A DNA stretch of 64,000 nt from Gordonia hankookensis (GCF_014673215.1 NZ_JACWMS010000001.1:496001-560000), one strand, 5' to 3'. Shown: positions 26,611-35,130, numbered from the stretch's first letter. Numbers and translations: made by a program. The notes: generated from the letters alone by a model not told the origin.

Positions 26611-27056
26611 GACCGGACCTCCTCGTCGGCGGGAGCCGGTTGCGGTGCCGGCAGCTCGACGAAACCGGGACCCGTGCGGTCGGCGGAGACGACCGGACCC
26701 GACAACACCGCCGCCACCGTCACGTCCACCCGCCCGGGCCGGACACCGGTCAGTCGGGCCAGTTCGTCGGCCGTGACACCGCGCACCTGCCGGCAGACGT
26801 CGGTCAACCGGCACGGCCATCGGACTGCGATGGTCAGGCGAACCGACGGAGCGGTCACGGACATGTCGACCGACGCCTGTGGGTAGTCGCCGCCTGCAAC
26901 CGCTCGCCCAGGGGTGGCGCCCGACAGCATCGACCCGAGCGAGGTCTGATGGCGGACCACCCCGTCGACGTCGAGAGCGGCACGGACGGCGATCTTTTCA
27001 CCGACCCGGTCGGCGATGCTGAGCGTGCCGGGGTCGGTGGTGAGCGTCTCAGCCAC
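26607..27056 (-). CDS. Asp23/Gls24 family protein
   Basis: This 149-residue cytoplasmic protein belongs to the Asp23/Gls24 envelope-stress family. The N-terminal half reads LSIADRVGEKIAVRAALDVDGVVRHQ, which corresponds to the family start where a secondary element is followed by helix and turn. The middle part has the beta-strand region ASVDMSVTAPSVRLTIAVRW, and VCRQVRGVTADELARLTG forms the second helix. It carries a proline-rich end. It begins within the end of the small membrane protein gene (8-base overlap) and ends in an ATGA overlap with the DUF6286 gene. Confidence 0.8.
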   Translation of the reverse strand: MAETLTTDPGTLSIADRVGEKIAVRAALDVDGVVRHQTSLGSMLSGATPGRAVAGGDYPQASVDMSVTAPSVRLTIAVRWPCRLTDVCRQVRGVTADELARLTGVRPGRVDVTVAAVLSGPVVSADRTGPGFVELPAPQPAPADEEVRS

Positions 27057-27231
27057 GATTTCGACTCCGCAGCAGTGCGCCCAGATCCACCACCCCGTCG
27101 CGCTGCAGCCCGATCGCCAGGCCGACCGCCCCGAGGACCAGTGCGAGCACGAAGCCGCCGAATCCGCCCGTCGTGGCCGCGATGGCGAGGAGCAGACCGG
27201 CGATCAAACCTATTGTCGCGTTGTTGGCCAT
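27049..27231 (-). CDS. Small membrane protein (60 aa) of the Asp23 operon
   Basis: This 60-residue protein has two closely spaced hydrophobic helices (TIGLIAGLLLAIAATTGGF and GFVLALVLGAVGLAIGLQ) and a basic tail. It resembles the small DUF2273-type proteins that occur with Asp23 and AmaP genes. ATG 27231 is chosen because it follows GGAAAG by three bases. It sits between two Asp23 genes and overlaps the next one by 8 bases. The probable role is help in membrane anchoring. Confidence 0.7.
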   Translation of the reverse strand: MANNATIGLIAGLLLAIAATTGGFGGFVLALVLGAVGLAIGLQRDGVVDLGALLRSRNRG

Positions 27232-27244
27232 GTGCTTTCCGTCC

Positions 27245-27583
27245 TCAATCGTCTGTGGTGGAGCCGGCGGTGGGATCCGCACCGAGACGGTCGGTATGGA
27301 CACTGATGTCCTCGACGGTCACGGTGACCGGTAGGCCGGTGAGCTCCTCGATGCGGCGGCGGACCCGATCGGCGACGCCGCGGAGGTCATGGTCCATGTC
27401 GACGACGACATGGACGTGCGCGGAGTCGTCGTCGACGACCACCCCGCTCACGCGACCGCCGGGCAGGTAGGTGGCGATCTCGCCGAACGCCCCGCCGTAC
27501 AGACCGGTGACGCCGGGAACCGCCGTCACCGCGTCGGCGACCTCCCTGGCCCCGGTCGAAGCGGTGGTCACGTCATCGGACAT
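27245..27583 (-). CDS. Asp23/Gls24-like protein, short
   Basis: This 112-residue protein has a typical Asp23 C-terminal pattern: AHVHVVVDMDHDLRGVADRVRRRIEELTGLPVTVTVEDISV. The N-terminal part (AREVADAVTAVPGVTGLYGG) resembles the segment before the first conserved helix. The start ATG 27583 overlaps the stop of the preceding Asp23 gene by one base (TGATG). It is the second gene of the operon and is a partial-length member compared with the first one. Confidence 0.78.
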   Translation of the reverse strand: MSDDVTTASTGAREVADAVTAVPGVTGLYGGAFGEIATYLPGGRVSGVVVDDDSAHVHVVVDMDHDLRGVADRVRRRIEELTGLPVTVTVEDISVHTDRLGADPTAGSTTDD

Positions 27584-28083
27584 CACTGCACGCGCGGTTC
27601 CTCGTCGACGGATTCGTCGTCGTCGCCGAAGTGGATGTCGTGGACGGTGACGTTGACCTCGGTCACCTCGAGACCGGTCATCTGCTCGATGGCCGCGATG
27701 ACGTTGCGGCGGATGGCGGCGGCCAACTGATGGATGGCGACCCCGTAATCGGCGACGATCGACACGTCGACCGCGGCCTGGAGCTCACCGACCTCGACGT
27801 TGATGCCCTGAGTGGTGCTGGTGGCGGTTCCGGGCAACACGTCACGCACCTTCCCCACGACGCGCTCGGTCGCGCCGCCGACGTCGTACACGCCGTCGAT
27901 CTCACGGGTCGCGATCCCGGCGATCTTGGCCACCACGATGTCGGAGATGGCAGTCTTGCCCCGTTCGCCGACCAGCGAGGAGTCGTTCTTGGCCAGTGCC
28001 AGGCTCTTGCCGGACGATCCCGGGGAACCCGTCGAGACGGGCTCGGCCGTGGCGGCCTGCGGACGATTGGTCGTATCCGACAT
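27583..28083 (-). CDS. Asp23/Gls24 envelope-stress protein (first gene of operon)
   Basis: This 166-residue Asp23/Gls24 protein has the full family core: GKTAISDIVVAKIAGIATREIDGVYDVGG, then VNVEVGELQAAVDVSIVADYGVAIHQLAAAIRRNVIAAIEQMTGLEVTEVNVTVHDIHF-like strands and helices. The conserved start KIAGIATREI-x-GV is the family hallmark. It is acidic at its C terminus (DDDESVDEEP). ATG 28083 has AAGGGG upstream at a good distance. It is the first gene of a leftward operon divergent from the ECF sigma gene, so it may be a target of that factor. Asp23 proteins lie at the membrane and sense or buffer envelope stress. Confidence 0.87.
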   Translation of the reverse strand: MSDTTNRPQAATAEPVSTGSPGSSGKSLALAKNDSSLVGERGKTAISDIVVAKIAGIATREIDGVYDVGGATERVVGKVRDVLPGTATSTTQGINVEVGELQAAVDVSIVADYGVAIHQLAAAIRRNVIAAIEQMTGLEVTEVNVTVHDIHFGDDDESVDEEPRVQ

Positions 28084-28141
28084 ACGATCCCCTTCACTTT
28101 TCTGAACAGATCCTTGCGACCCGTGTATAGAGTCAGTCGCA

Positions 28142-28888
28142 GTGGACACCGAAAGCGCACGCATGGATTCGGGTGACGCCGATCACACCTCCGAGGTGAC
28201 GGTCCGTAGGACCGGCGGTGACGTCGCGGCCCTGGATCGTCGACGAGGCGCAGCGGCAGCCCTGCCCCTGAGCGAGATGTCCGACGACGAGCTGGCGGCC
28301 GCGGCGGCCGTCGGCGATCGCGAGGCGTTCGCCGTGCTGGTCGCCCGGGTCTCACCCGGACTCCTGCGGTATCTGCGCCGCATGGTCAGCGATCCCCCGA
28401 CAGCCGAGGATCTCGCCCAGGAGACCCTGCTTCACGCATGGAAGAGCCTGCCCGACTTCGGTTTCCGGAGCTCGTTTCGTACCTGGATGTTCTCCATCGC
28501 ACATCGCCGGACCGTCGACCACCATCGGCGCCGTCGTGACGTGCCCACCGACGAGGGCCGATTCGCGGAGCTGGCCGATCCCGCCCCCCTACCTGCCGAG
28601 CAGGCCGAGCACTCGTCGCTGGTCGATGCCCTTCGGCACGAGTTGACCAACCTCCCCCCGACGTCCCGGGCCGCCTGGTGGCTGCGCGAGGCCGAAGGAC
28701 TGTCCCTCGACGAGATCGCACGGGTGTTGCAGATCAGCACCGGCTCGGTCCGTGGCCACCTCCAGCGCAGCCGCCGATACCTGTCGGCGCGCTTGGCCCC
28801 CTGGCGCCCCGGCCCGCCGCCCGACACCGTTCATCGCGGCCGCGGGCCGAACGAGGCCGGACACCACCGGAAAGGAGCGCAACCGTGA
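28142..28888 (+). CDS. ECF-type RNA polymerase sigma factor
   Basis: This 248-residue protein is a sigma-70 family factor of the extracytoplasmic-function type. Region 2 is visible as DREAFAVLVARVSPGLLRYLRRMV, then PTAEDLAQETLLHAWKSL and FRTWMFSIAHRRTVDHHRRRR. Region 4 lies near residues 180-225 (LPPTSRAAWWLREAEGLSLDEIARVLQISTGSVRGHLQRSRRYL). The start GTG 28142 is near a TATAGA element (28126-28131), so leaderless translation is possible. The gene is divergent from the Asp23 operon and couples by GTGA to the next gene. It most likely controls the envelope-stress cluster. No clear anti-sigma factor with a zinc motif is visible. Confidence 0.9.
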   Translation: MDTESARMDSGDADHTSEVTVRRTGGDVAALDRRRGAAAALPLSEMSDDELAAAAAVGDREAFAVLVARVSPGLLRYLRRMVSDPPTAEDLAQETLLHAWKSLPDFGFRSSFRTWMFSIAHRRTVDHHRRRRDVPTDEGRFAELADPAPLPAEQAEHSSLVDALRHELTNLPPTSRAAWWLREAEGLSLDEIARVLQISTGSVRGHLQRSRRYLSARLAPWRPGPPPDTVHRGRGPNEAGHHRKGAQP

Positions 28889-29352
28889 ACGATCTACACG
28901 TCGACGACGAGCACTCCGACGAGACCGACGCCTGGCTGGTGGAGGCAGGCCGTCGGCTCGACGAGCCGACCGGCGACGTCCAACGCCTGATCGATGCGAT
29001 CTCGGCAGACCTCAGCCGTGTGCGTCGACCCGCACGAACGCTGACCAGTGACACCCCGGGCGTCGCGGTGAGCGACCGGATCATCAAGCAGCTCTTGTCG
29101 ATCCGCATCCGGTCGACCCTCGGGCGGCTCGTCGTGTTCGTCGCGGTCGACGGCGAGGCCGACCTGATCGACGGCATCCGGATAGGCCTGATCGCCCGGT
29201 ACCACGACGAATTGCCCGCGCGCTCCGAGGATGTCCGGGATGTGGTGGACGACGTCCTCGTCGCCGCGCTCGGTCGGCATACGACCGCCACCGCACGGCA
29301 GAACATCACCGTGCGGTGGCAGGACGTCTACACCCGGGAATGGCTCACCTGA
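28885..29352 (+). CDS. Asp23/Gls24-like protein coupled to the ECF sigma gene
   Basis: The 155-residue product starts with GTG overlapping the sigma stop (GTGA). An acidic N terminus is followed by an Asp23/Gls24-like core: VAVSDRIIKQLLSIRIRSTLGRLV, then LIDGIRIGLIARYHDELPA and DVRDVVDDVLVAALGRH. It ends in ITVRWQDVYTREWLT. It lacks a membrane helix. The strict coupling to the sigma gene suggests it binds or modulates the factor, perhaps as an unusual anti-sigma or stress-sensing partner. That role is an inference from position only. Confidence 0.75.
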   Translation: MNDLHVDDEHSDETDAWLVEAGRRLDEPTGDVQRLIDAISADLSRVRRPARTLTSDTPGVAVSDRIIKQLLSIRIRSTLGRLVVFVAVDGEADLIDGIRIGLIARYHDELPARSEDVRDVVDDVLVAALGRHTTATARQNITVRWQDVYTREWLT

Positions 29353-29371
29353 CAATCGGTCGAGTGAACTG

Positions 29372-30586
29372 TCAGCGGCGGCCTGCACTCCACGCGTACG
29401 GCAGATCGGCACCGTTGAGTACGTGATCGCCGATGGCCTGCAGCTTGTAGATCAGGGGATTGTGCACCGAGATGGTGCGCGCGTTGCGCCAGTGCCGATC
29501 AAGACGCAGCGACTCGGACGTGATCGACGCTCCCCCGACCTCGAACAGCTGCGTCGTCGCATCGAGGACCGTGGAGATCACGGCCTGCTGCGCGCGCGCC
29601 ACATCGAATTCGACTCGATCCAGGAGCTGCTCGTCCTGCCCGCCTGCGGCGAGGAGTTCGTCGAGCTCCGCGGCGATGTCCAGGACGAGCGTGCGCGCCG
29701 TGTAGGCCGACGACGACAGCCGACCGATCACCTGCTGCACCAGCGGATCGTGCCGGGGCCGGTCGGCGGGCGCATGGGTGTACGTGCGCGTGCGATCACG
29801 CACCCAGGCGGTGGTGTCGTCGAGGGCGCGCTGGGCGATCCCGGCCAGCACGGCGAGCTGCACCAACTGGAGATACGAGGTCGCGTAGGTCCGGCCCCCG
29901 ACTCCGTAACCAGGACCGAGGATCTGGTCGGCCGAGACCGCGACACCGGCGAACTCCGTTGTGCCGCTGGCCGTCAGACGCTGGCCGAAGCCTTCCCAGT
30001 CGTCATGCTGGGTGACCCCCTCCGCATCGCCTGCGACGAGCACCGAGACCCGCTCCCCGTCCCGGTCGGCAGCGACCAGGATGTGGTCGGCGTACAGACT
30101 GCCGGTGCTGTAGTACTTGGTGCCGTCGAGTCGCCAGGAGTCACCGTCGGCGGTGAGCCTGGTCTGATAGCGATCGATCGCGCCGACGCCCGGTTCGGTG
30201 ATGGCATTGCCCACGAGCGTCCCGTCGGCGACCGCCCGCAGCCACCGTTCACGGGTGACCGCGTCCGAGGACAACAGCTGATCCTCGACGAACGACCAGT
30301 GCACCCGCAGAGCCTGCGGCAGATTCGATTCGGCACCGGCCAGATCGATGAGCAGACGGAACAACTGGCGCACCGATGCGCCGAGGCCGCCGAACTCGAC
30401 GGGCACCCGAAGTGCGCCGAACCCGGCCTCGTTCAGCCATCCGACCTCGTCATGGGCCAGACGTCGATCCACCTCGCGCGCCACCGCGCCCTCGGCGATC
30501 CGTGCAAAAACGGGCGAGAAGATTTCATCGAGCTCGGCATCTGTATACGAGCTCCGGTCGGCAGTCGCGGTCACATGCGCGGTCAC
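29372..30586 (-). CDS. DszC/SfnB-like flavin-dependent monooxygenase (acyl-CoA dehydrogenase fold)
   Basis: This 404-residue protein has the acyl-CoA dehydrogenase fold. Its C-terminal signature RLDRHWRNARTISVHNPLIYK is typical of reduced-flavin-dependent monooxygenases such as DszC and SfnB, not of true dehydrogenases. Other family stretches are ERWLRAVADGTLVGNAITEP and RLDGTKYYSTGSLYADH. GTG 30586 is preferred, with GGAAAGG 6 or more bases upstream. The substrate may be an aromatic sulfur or nitrogen compound or a sulfone, but this cannot be read from sequence. A reduced-flavin supplier is not adjacent. The uncharacterised gene at 30755 lies upstream on the same strand. Confidence 0.82.
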   Translation of the reverse strand: MTAHVTATADRSSYTDAELDEIFSPVFARIAEGAVAREVDRRLAHDEVGWLNEAGFGALRVPVEFGGLGASVRQLFRLLIDLAGAESNLPQALRVHWSFVEDQLLSSDAVTRERWLRAVADGTLVGNAITEPGVGAIDRYQTRLTADGDSWRLDGTKYYSTGSLYADHILVAADRDGERVSVLVAGDAEGVTQHDDWEGFGQRLTASGTTEFAGVAVSADQILGPGYGVGGRTYATSYLQLVQLAVLAGIAQRALDDTTAWVRDRTRTYTHAPADRPRHDPLVQQVIGRLSSSAYTARTLVLDIAAELDELLAAGGQDEQLLDRVEFDVARAQQAVISTVLDATTQLFEVGGASITSESLRLDRHWRNARTISVHNPLIYKLQAIGDHVLNGADLPYAWSAGRR

Positions 30587-30754
30587 AGGGGTACCTTTCC
30601 TCGGTGCAGGTCGATCGGCGTGCACAGTCTGGTCGCCGACGACCCGCACGAGAAGTCTTCCGCGCTGCGTGACCTGAATCCGAGGCCGTCTCACCGGCCC
30701 GCCGAGAACGACGCACCGCGACACGACGCGCCGAGGCTCTCCCGGCCGGCAGGT

Positions 30755-31273
30755 TCAGTCGACAGCCGGGCCGGCGTCCCGGATCTCGTCCACCTTGCTC
30801 ATGGCTTCGCGCAGCTCGTCGAGCCACGAATCCGTGTGCTGCCCGACGAGTTTCACGCACCACGACAAGGCGTCCGCGCGACTCCTGGCCACCCCGGCGG
30901 CAACGAGCGTGTCCAGAACCTGCCGTTGCGGTTGGCGCAGCCTGGTCATCACCGGCACTGCGAGATGGGTGAACAGTTGCGATGTCTCGCCACACCGAAC
31001 TCCCCACGCCACCTTGCGGTCGAACCGATGCTCGGCCTCCCGGGCCACCTCGATCCGTTGATCGCGCGTCGATTCCCGGAATCGGGCGATACGGCCGGCC
31101 TCCGCCTGCCGCACCGCCGCCGGGTCGGCCCCATCGTCGACGTCGGGCGGGCCGATCGTGCCGATGACAGTGATCTCCTCACGATCAACCCGCACCTCAG
31201 GCGCCGCGGTGAAGAGGCCGTCGGGAAGTCGTCCCGTCAGCCAGCCGGCCACGGAGGTCTCGGTCTCGGTCAT
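30755..31273 (-). CDS. Conserved actinobacterial protein of unknown function
   Basis: The 172-residue product starts at ATG 31273 with GAGGGAG upstream. The N-terminal part (AGWLTGRLPDGLFTAAPEVRVDREEITVIGTI) is followed by an arginine-rich middle (RIARFRESTRDQRIEVAREAEHRF). A C-terminal helical region, RQVLDTLVAAGVARSRADALSWCVKLV, looks like a short helix-turn-helix or ribbon-type element. I recall similar proteins across actinobacteria without a known role. A palindrome (31306-31321) lies 33 bases upstream, so the gene is likely regulated at its promoter. The DszC-like gene follows on the same strand after 168 bases. Confidence 0.65.
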   Translation of the reverse strand: MTETETSVAGWLTGRLPDGLFTAAPEVRVDREEITVIGTIGPPDVDDGADPAAVRQAEAGRIARFRESTRDQRIEVAREAEHRFDRKVAWGVRCGETSQLFTHLAVPVMTRLRQPQRQVLDTLVAAGVARSRADALSWCVKLVGQHTDSWLDELREAMSKVDEIRDAGPAVD

Positions 31274-31305
31274 GTCGACTCCCTCGTCAAGCGCTGCCAC
31301 GATGG

Positions 31306-31321
31306 TGATTACTTGTAATCA
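31306..31321. promoter_or_regulatory. Candidate operator between 31273 gene and thiolase-crotonase gene
   Basis: TGATTAC-TT-GTAATCA is a perfect inverted repeat with seven-base arms and a two-base centre. A further half site CGTAATCA follows at 31331-31338. It sits 33 bases upstream of the leftward gene and about 160 bases before the rightward one. It is AT-rich against a GC-rich background and has the form of a TetR- or GntR-type operator. Confidence 0.6.
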
Positions 31322-31479
31322 ACGTTAGCTCGTAATCATCGCCGTGTCACCGGAGTGGAACATGTTCGGGGGTCGGTGCACCGACCGACGACAACGGGTG
31401 GATTAATGGATCCCGCACACTGCCATCGATCAATGGTCAGATGGCCCGTCGTCCGAACGTTGTCCCGGAAGGTCATCCG

Positions 31480-33867
31480 ATGCCACGATCCGCTCACCTG
31501 TCCGAACTCGACCCGAACACCCCGGTGATCGTGGGTGTCGGTCAGGCCTCCGAGCGGTTGAGCGACACCGGCTACGAAGGGTTGAGCGAGGCCGACCTCG
31601 CCGCCCGCGCGGTCCAGGTGGCACTGACCGACTCCGGGGTCGCGGCACCAACCATCGCGGCCGAGATCGACACGGTGGTCGCTGTGCGAACCTTCGAGGA
31701 GTCGAGTCCGCTCTCCACCTCGCCACTCGGCCGACACGACAACATGCCGCGCGCAGTCGCCAAGCGGATCGGGATGGACCCCCGACGCGCGGTCGTCGGG
31801 GTGACCGGCGGGCAGAGCCCCCAGAGTCTGCTGACCGAGTTCGCGGCGGAGATCCAGGCCGGACGGTCCACGGCCGCAGTACTCTTCGGCGCCGAGATCA
31901 TGTCGACTGTCCGCCATCTCATGTCGACCACCCCGGAGGACCGACGACCCGATCTCTCCGAACAAGTGGGCGGTCAACTCGAGGACCGCGGCTACGCGAT
32001 CGCGGGCCTCACCTCACACCAGGAGGCCAAGCACGGACTCATCGCGCCGATGACGCAATATGCCGTCCTGGAGAACGCGCGCCGCCATCGACTCGGTCTC
32101 GGCCGCGAGGAGTATGCGCGCACCATGGGCGAGTTGTTTGCGCCCTTGTCACGGATCGCGGCCGGTAACCCCCATGCCGCCGCGCCGACGGCGCGCAGCG
32201 CCGACGAACTGGTCACCGTGGGCGATGACAACCGCGTGGTGGCTGATCCGTTCACGCGCCTGCTGGTCGCTCGCGACCAGGTCAATCAGGCCGCCGCCGC
32301 CGTGATCCTGTCGGTCGGCCAGGCCCGGGCGCTCGGCGTCGACCCATCGCGGTGGGTGTTCCTGCACGGGCACGCCGACGTCCGCGAGCAGACCCTGATG
32401 AAGCGCCCGGACCTCAGCACCGGGCCGGCTGCCGCGGCCGCGGTCCGCCACGCCCTCGACGTCGCCGAGATCGGCCTCGACGACGTCTCGTTCGTCGACA
32501 TCTACAGTTGCTTCCCGATCGCGGTCTCCAACGTGATCGACCCACTCGGGATCACCGCGGACGATGCCCGCGGGCTGACCCTGACCGGCGGCCTCCCGTT
32601 CTTCGGTGGCCCAGGGAACAATTACTCGCTGCACGCGATCGCCGAGGCCGTGGATCGGGTCCGTTCGGCGCCCGAGACGTACGCGTTGGTCGTCGCCAAC
32701 GGCGGCATCCTCAGCAAGACCTCGGTCGGCGTCTACAGCGCGCGGCCCGCTGCGTGGCATCCGGCGGATTCGGCCGGTGTGCAGGAAGAGGTCGACAGCG
32801 CGCCGACGGTCCGGCCCGTCGACTACGCCGACGGTCCCGCGACCATCGAGACCTACACGGTTGTCCCGGGCAAGGACGGCCGCCGGAAGGGCATCGTGAT
32901 CGGTCGCGTGGCCGACGGCGCGCGATTCGTCGCGAACGTCGATGACGACGACGACGCGATGTTCGACGCGCTGGCCGCCGACGATCCGGTGGGTACGGAG
33001 GTCTACGTCCGATCGTCGGCGAGCGGCAACCGGGTCTTCACCAGCCGCGCCGCGATGGTCCGCCGCCACCCGCCGACGGCGCCGGCATTCCGTGCTCAGT
33101 ACGAACATGTCGAGATCCGACGCGATGGTCACCTCCTCGAGGTCACAATCAATCGGCCCGACGCCCGCAATGCGCTGAATCCGGCCGCCAACGCCGAGCT
33201 CGACGCGGTCTTCGACGCCTACTTCGCCGACCCCGAACTGTGGGTGGCCATCCTGACCGGCGCAGGCGACAAGGCGTTCTCCGCGGGCAACGATCTCGCC
33301 CAGACATCCGGCGCGGGACTGGAGGTACCGAAGAACGGATTCGCCGGCCTCACCTCGCGACGCCATCGGCCCAAGCCGGTCATCGCGGCCGTCAACGGCC
33401 ATGCGCTGGGCGGCGGGTGCGAGATCGTGCTCGCATGTCACATCGCCGTGGCCGATGAGCGCGCCACCTTCGGGCTGCCGGAGGTCAAGGTCGGTCTCGC
33501 GGCGGTCGCCGGTGGCCTGGTCCGGCTGCCCGCGGCGGTCGGCGGCGCCCTTGCCCGCGACATGATCCTGACCGGACGACGTCTCGACGCATCCGAGGCC
33601 ATGTCGGCCGGATTGGTGAGCAGGGTCGCGCCTGCCGGCGGGGTGATGACGCTGGCCCGCGCGGTCGCCGACGAATTGCTGACGAGTTCGCCCACGGCAG
33701 TGCGCGAATCATTGCGGGCCATGGAGTCCGCCGCGGTGATCCCTGACGAGATCGACGCCATCGACGCCACCTCGACCGCCCTCGACAGTCTCCTGGTCAG
33801 CCAGGACACCATCGAGGGCATCACCGCCTTCGTGTCGAAACGATCGCCGCGCTGGACGGGTCGCTGA
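31480..33867 (+). CDS. Fused thiolase-like (TLP1-type) and crotonase protein
   Basis: This protein of about 795 residues joins two enzyme types. Residues 1-430 or so are a thiolase-like domain. Residues about 435-525 are the extra C-terminal OB-type domain seen in thiolase-like protein type 1 (ATIETYTVVPGKDGR, then GIVIGRVADGARFVANV). Residues about 540-795 are an enoyl-CoA hydratase/isomerase. The position of the thiolase nucleophile, normally Cys-x-Ser-Gly, reads GVTGGQSPQS, so Claisen chemistry is unlikely. The crotonase keeps NGHALGGGCEIVLA and ATFGLPEVKVGL with both usual acidic residues, and FSAGNDL for the oxyanion hole. ATG 31480 has GGAAGG upstream. A hydratase linked to a retro-aldolase or binding step is a possible role. 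Confidence 0.85.
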   Translation: MPRSAHLSELDPNTPVIVGVGQASERLSDTGYEGLSEADLAARAVQVALTDSGVAAPTIAAEIDTVVAVRTFEESSPLSTSPLGRHDNMPRAVAKRIGMDPRRAVVGVTGGQSPQSLLTEFAAEIQAGRSTAAVLFGAEIMSTVRHLMSTTPEDRRPDLSEQVGGQLEDRGYAIAGLTSHQEAKHGLIAPMTQYAVLENARRHRLGLGREEYARTMGELFAPLSRIAAGNPHAAAPTARSADELVTVGDDNRVVADPFTRLLVARDQVNQAAAAVILSVGQARALGVDPSRWVFLHGHADVREQTLMKRPDLSTGPAAAAAVRHALDVAEIGLDDVSFVDIYSCFPIAVSNVIDPLGITADDARGLTLTGGLPFFGGPGNNYSLHAIAEAVDRVRSAPETYALVVANGGILSKTSVGVYSARPAAWHPADSAGVQEEVDSAPTVRPVDYADGPATIETYTVVPGKDGRRKGIVIGRVADGARFVANVDDDDDAMFDALAADDPVGTEVYVRSSASGNRVFTSRAAMVRRHPPTAPAFRAQYEHVEIRRDGHLLEVTINRPDARNALNPAANAELDAVFDAYFADPELWVAILTGAGDKAFSAGNDLAQTSGAGLEVPKNGFAGLTSRRHRPKPVIAAVNGHALGGGCEIVLACHIAVADERATFGLPEVKVGLAAVAGGLVRLPAAVGGALARDMILTGRRLDASEAMSAGLVSRVAPAGGVMTLARAVADELLTSSPTAVRESLRAMESAAVIPDEIDAIDATSTALDSLLVSQDTIEGITAFVSKRSPRWTGR

Positions 33868-33936
33868 GCACCCGCGTGCTCCCCGCCTCCCCGCTCTCCG
33901 AGGGTTAGGATCAGCGCGACCGACGAGAGGCTGGCA

Positions 33937-35130
33937 ATGACAGTTGAGCAATCCGACGCCGATCAGACGCAGAGGTGGTCGATGCCCCGCGGCACAATCG
34001 TGCTGCTCTCGATCACCGGGCTGATCGTCACCGTCGGCGGGATGAAGGTGGTCTCCGGCCTCGTCGGCCCGGTCTTCCTCGCGCTGATGCTGACCGTCGC
34101 CGTCCAGCCGATCCCCGCATGGCTACGCCGCAAGGGATGCCCGGCGTGGCTCGCCTTCATGGCAACGCTGCTGGCTGTCTACGGAATCTTGTTGGTGCTC
34201 TTCGGTTCTCTGGTCTTCTCCATCGCCAGACTCGCGACGATCCTGCCCGAGTACTCCGACAAGTTCCAACACCTGCTCGACAACTTCCAGAAGTTCCTCA
34301 CCGACCACGGGGTCAGCCAGGAACAAGTACACAACATGATCTCGCACATCGACCCGGGGAAGGCGATCGGCTACATCGGCGATGTGCTGGAGAGCACGCT
34401 GTCGGTCGCGTCGGCGTTGATCCTGGTGATCACCGTGTTGCTGTTCATGGCGGCGGATGCGATCTCGTTCGACAAGCGGATCGCGGTGTTGCGCGGTCAA
34501 CGTGCCGACATCGCAATGGCTTTCAGCAGCTTCGCACGGGGGACGCGCAGCTATCTGCTGGTGTCGACGGTGTTCGGCCTGATCGTGGCGGTCCTCGACA
34601 CCGGCGCGCTGTGGCTGCTCGGGGTACCGCTGCCGATCCTATGGGGTCTGCTGTCGTTCATCACCAACTACATCCCCAACATCGGGTTCGTCATCGGTGT
34701 CATACCACCTGCCCTGCTCGCCCTGCTCGACGGTGGCGTGGGACAGATGCTGCTGGTGATCGTCGTGTACAGCGCGATCAACATCGTGATCCAGTCGGTG
34801 ATCCAGCCGAAGTTCGTCGGTGACGCAGTCGGTCTGTCCACCACGCTCACCTTCCTGTCATTGGTGTTCTGGGCGTGGGTGATCGGACCGCTCGGTGCCA
34901 TTCTCGCCGTCCCGCTGACCCTGATGTCGAAGGCCCTGCTGATCGACATCGACCCTTCCACGCGCTGGGTGGATGTCCTGCTCGCGTCGTCGGCGCCGAA
35001 GGATCAGCCGACACCTGCCGACGAATCCCCCGACCCGCCCGACGAGCCCACCGGCTCCGCAGGCCCCGGGACGAGCGGTCCCGACGATCCCGGAAGCGCC
35101 GATTCCAGCGGGACTACTCAGCCCGCCTGA
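33937..35130 (+). CDS. AI-2E family transporter (PerM-like membrane protein)
   Basis: This 397-residue membrane protein belongs to the AI-2E/PerM family, whose members export small molecules or act as Na+/H+ exchangers. About seven to eight hydrophobic segments are seen. The family stretch LPLPILWGLLSFITNYIPNIGFVIG is visible as GVPLPILWGLLSFI and NYIPNIGFVIGVIPP, followed by VIQPKFVGDAVGLSTTLTFLSLVFWAWVIGPLGAILAVPLTL. The cytoplasmic tail is rich in Pro, Asp, Ser and Gly (DESPDPPDEPTGSAGPG). The start ATG 33937 has GAGAGG upstream. The substrate is unknown. Confidence 0.88.
   Translation: MTVEQSDADQTQRWSMPRGTIVLLSITGLIVTVGGMKVVSGLVGPVFLALMLTVAVQPIPAWLRRKGCPAWLAFMATLLAVYGILLVLFGSLVFSIARLATILPEYSDKFQHLLDNFQKFLTDHGVSQEQVHNMISHIDPGKAIGYIGDVLESTLSVASALILVITVLLFMAADAISFDKRIAVLRGQRADIAMAFSSFARGTRSYLLVSTVFGLIVAVLDTGALWLLGVPLPILWGLLSFITNYIPNIGFVIGVIPPALLALLDGGVGQMLLVIVVYSAINIVIQSVIQPKFVGDAVGLSTTLTFLSLVFWAWVIGPLGAILAVPLTLMSKALLIDIDPSTRWVDVLLASSAPKDQPTPADESPDPPDEPTGSAGPGTSGPDDPGSADSSGTTQPA

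Noticed and set aside
29231-31318. Open frame of 695 codons on the plus strand
   Set aside because: It is antisense to the DszC-like gene and the 30755 gene, which have family motifs; the composition is the usual GC-rich mirror.
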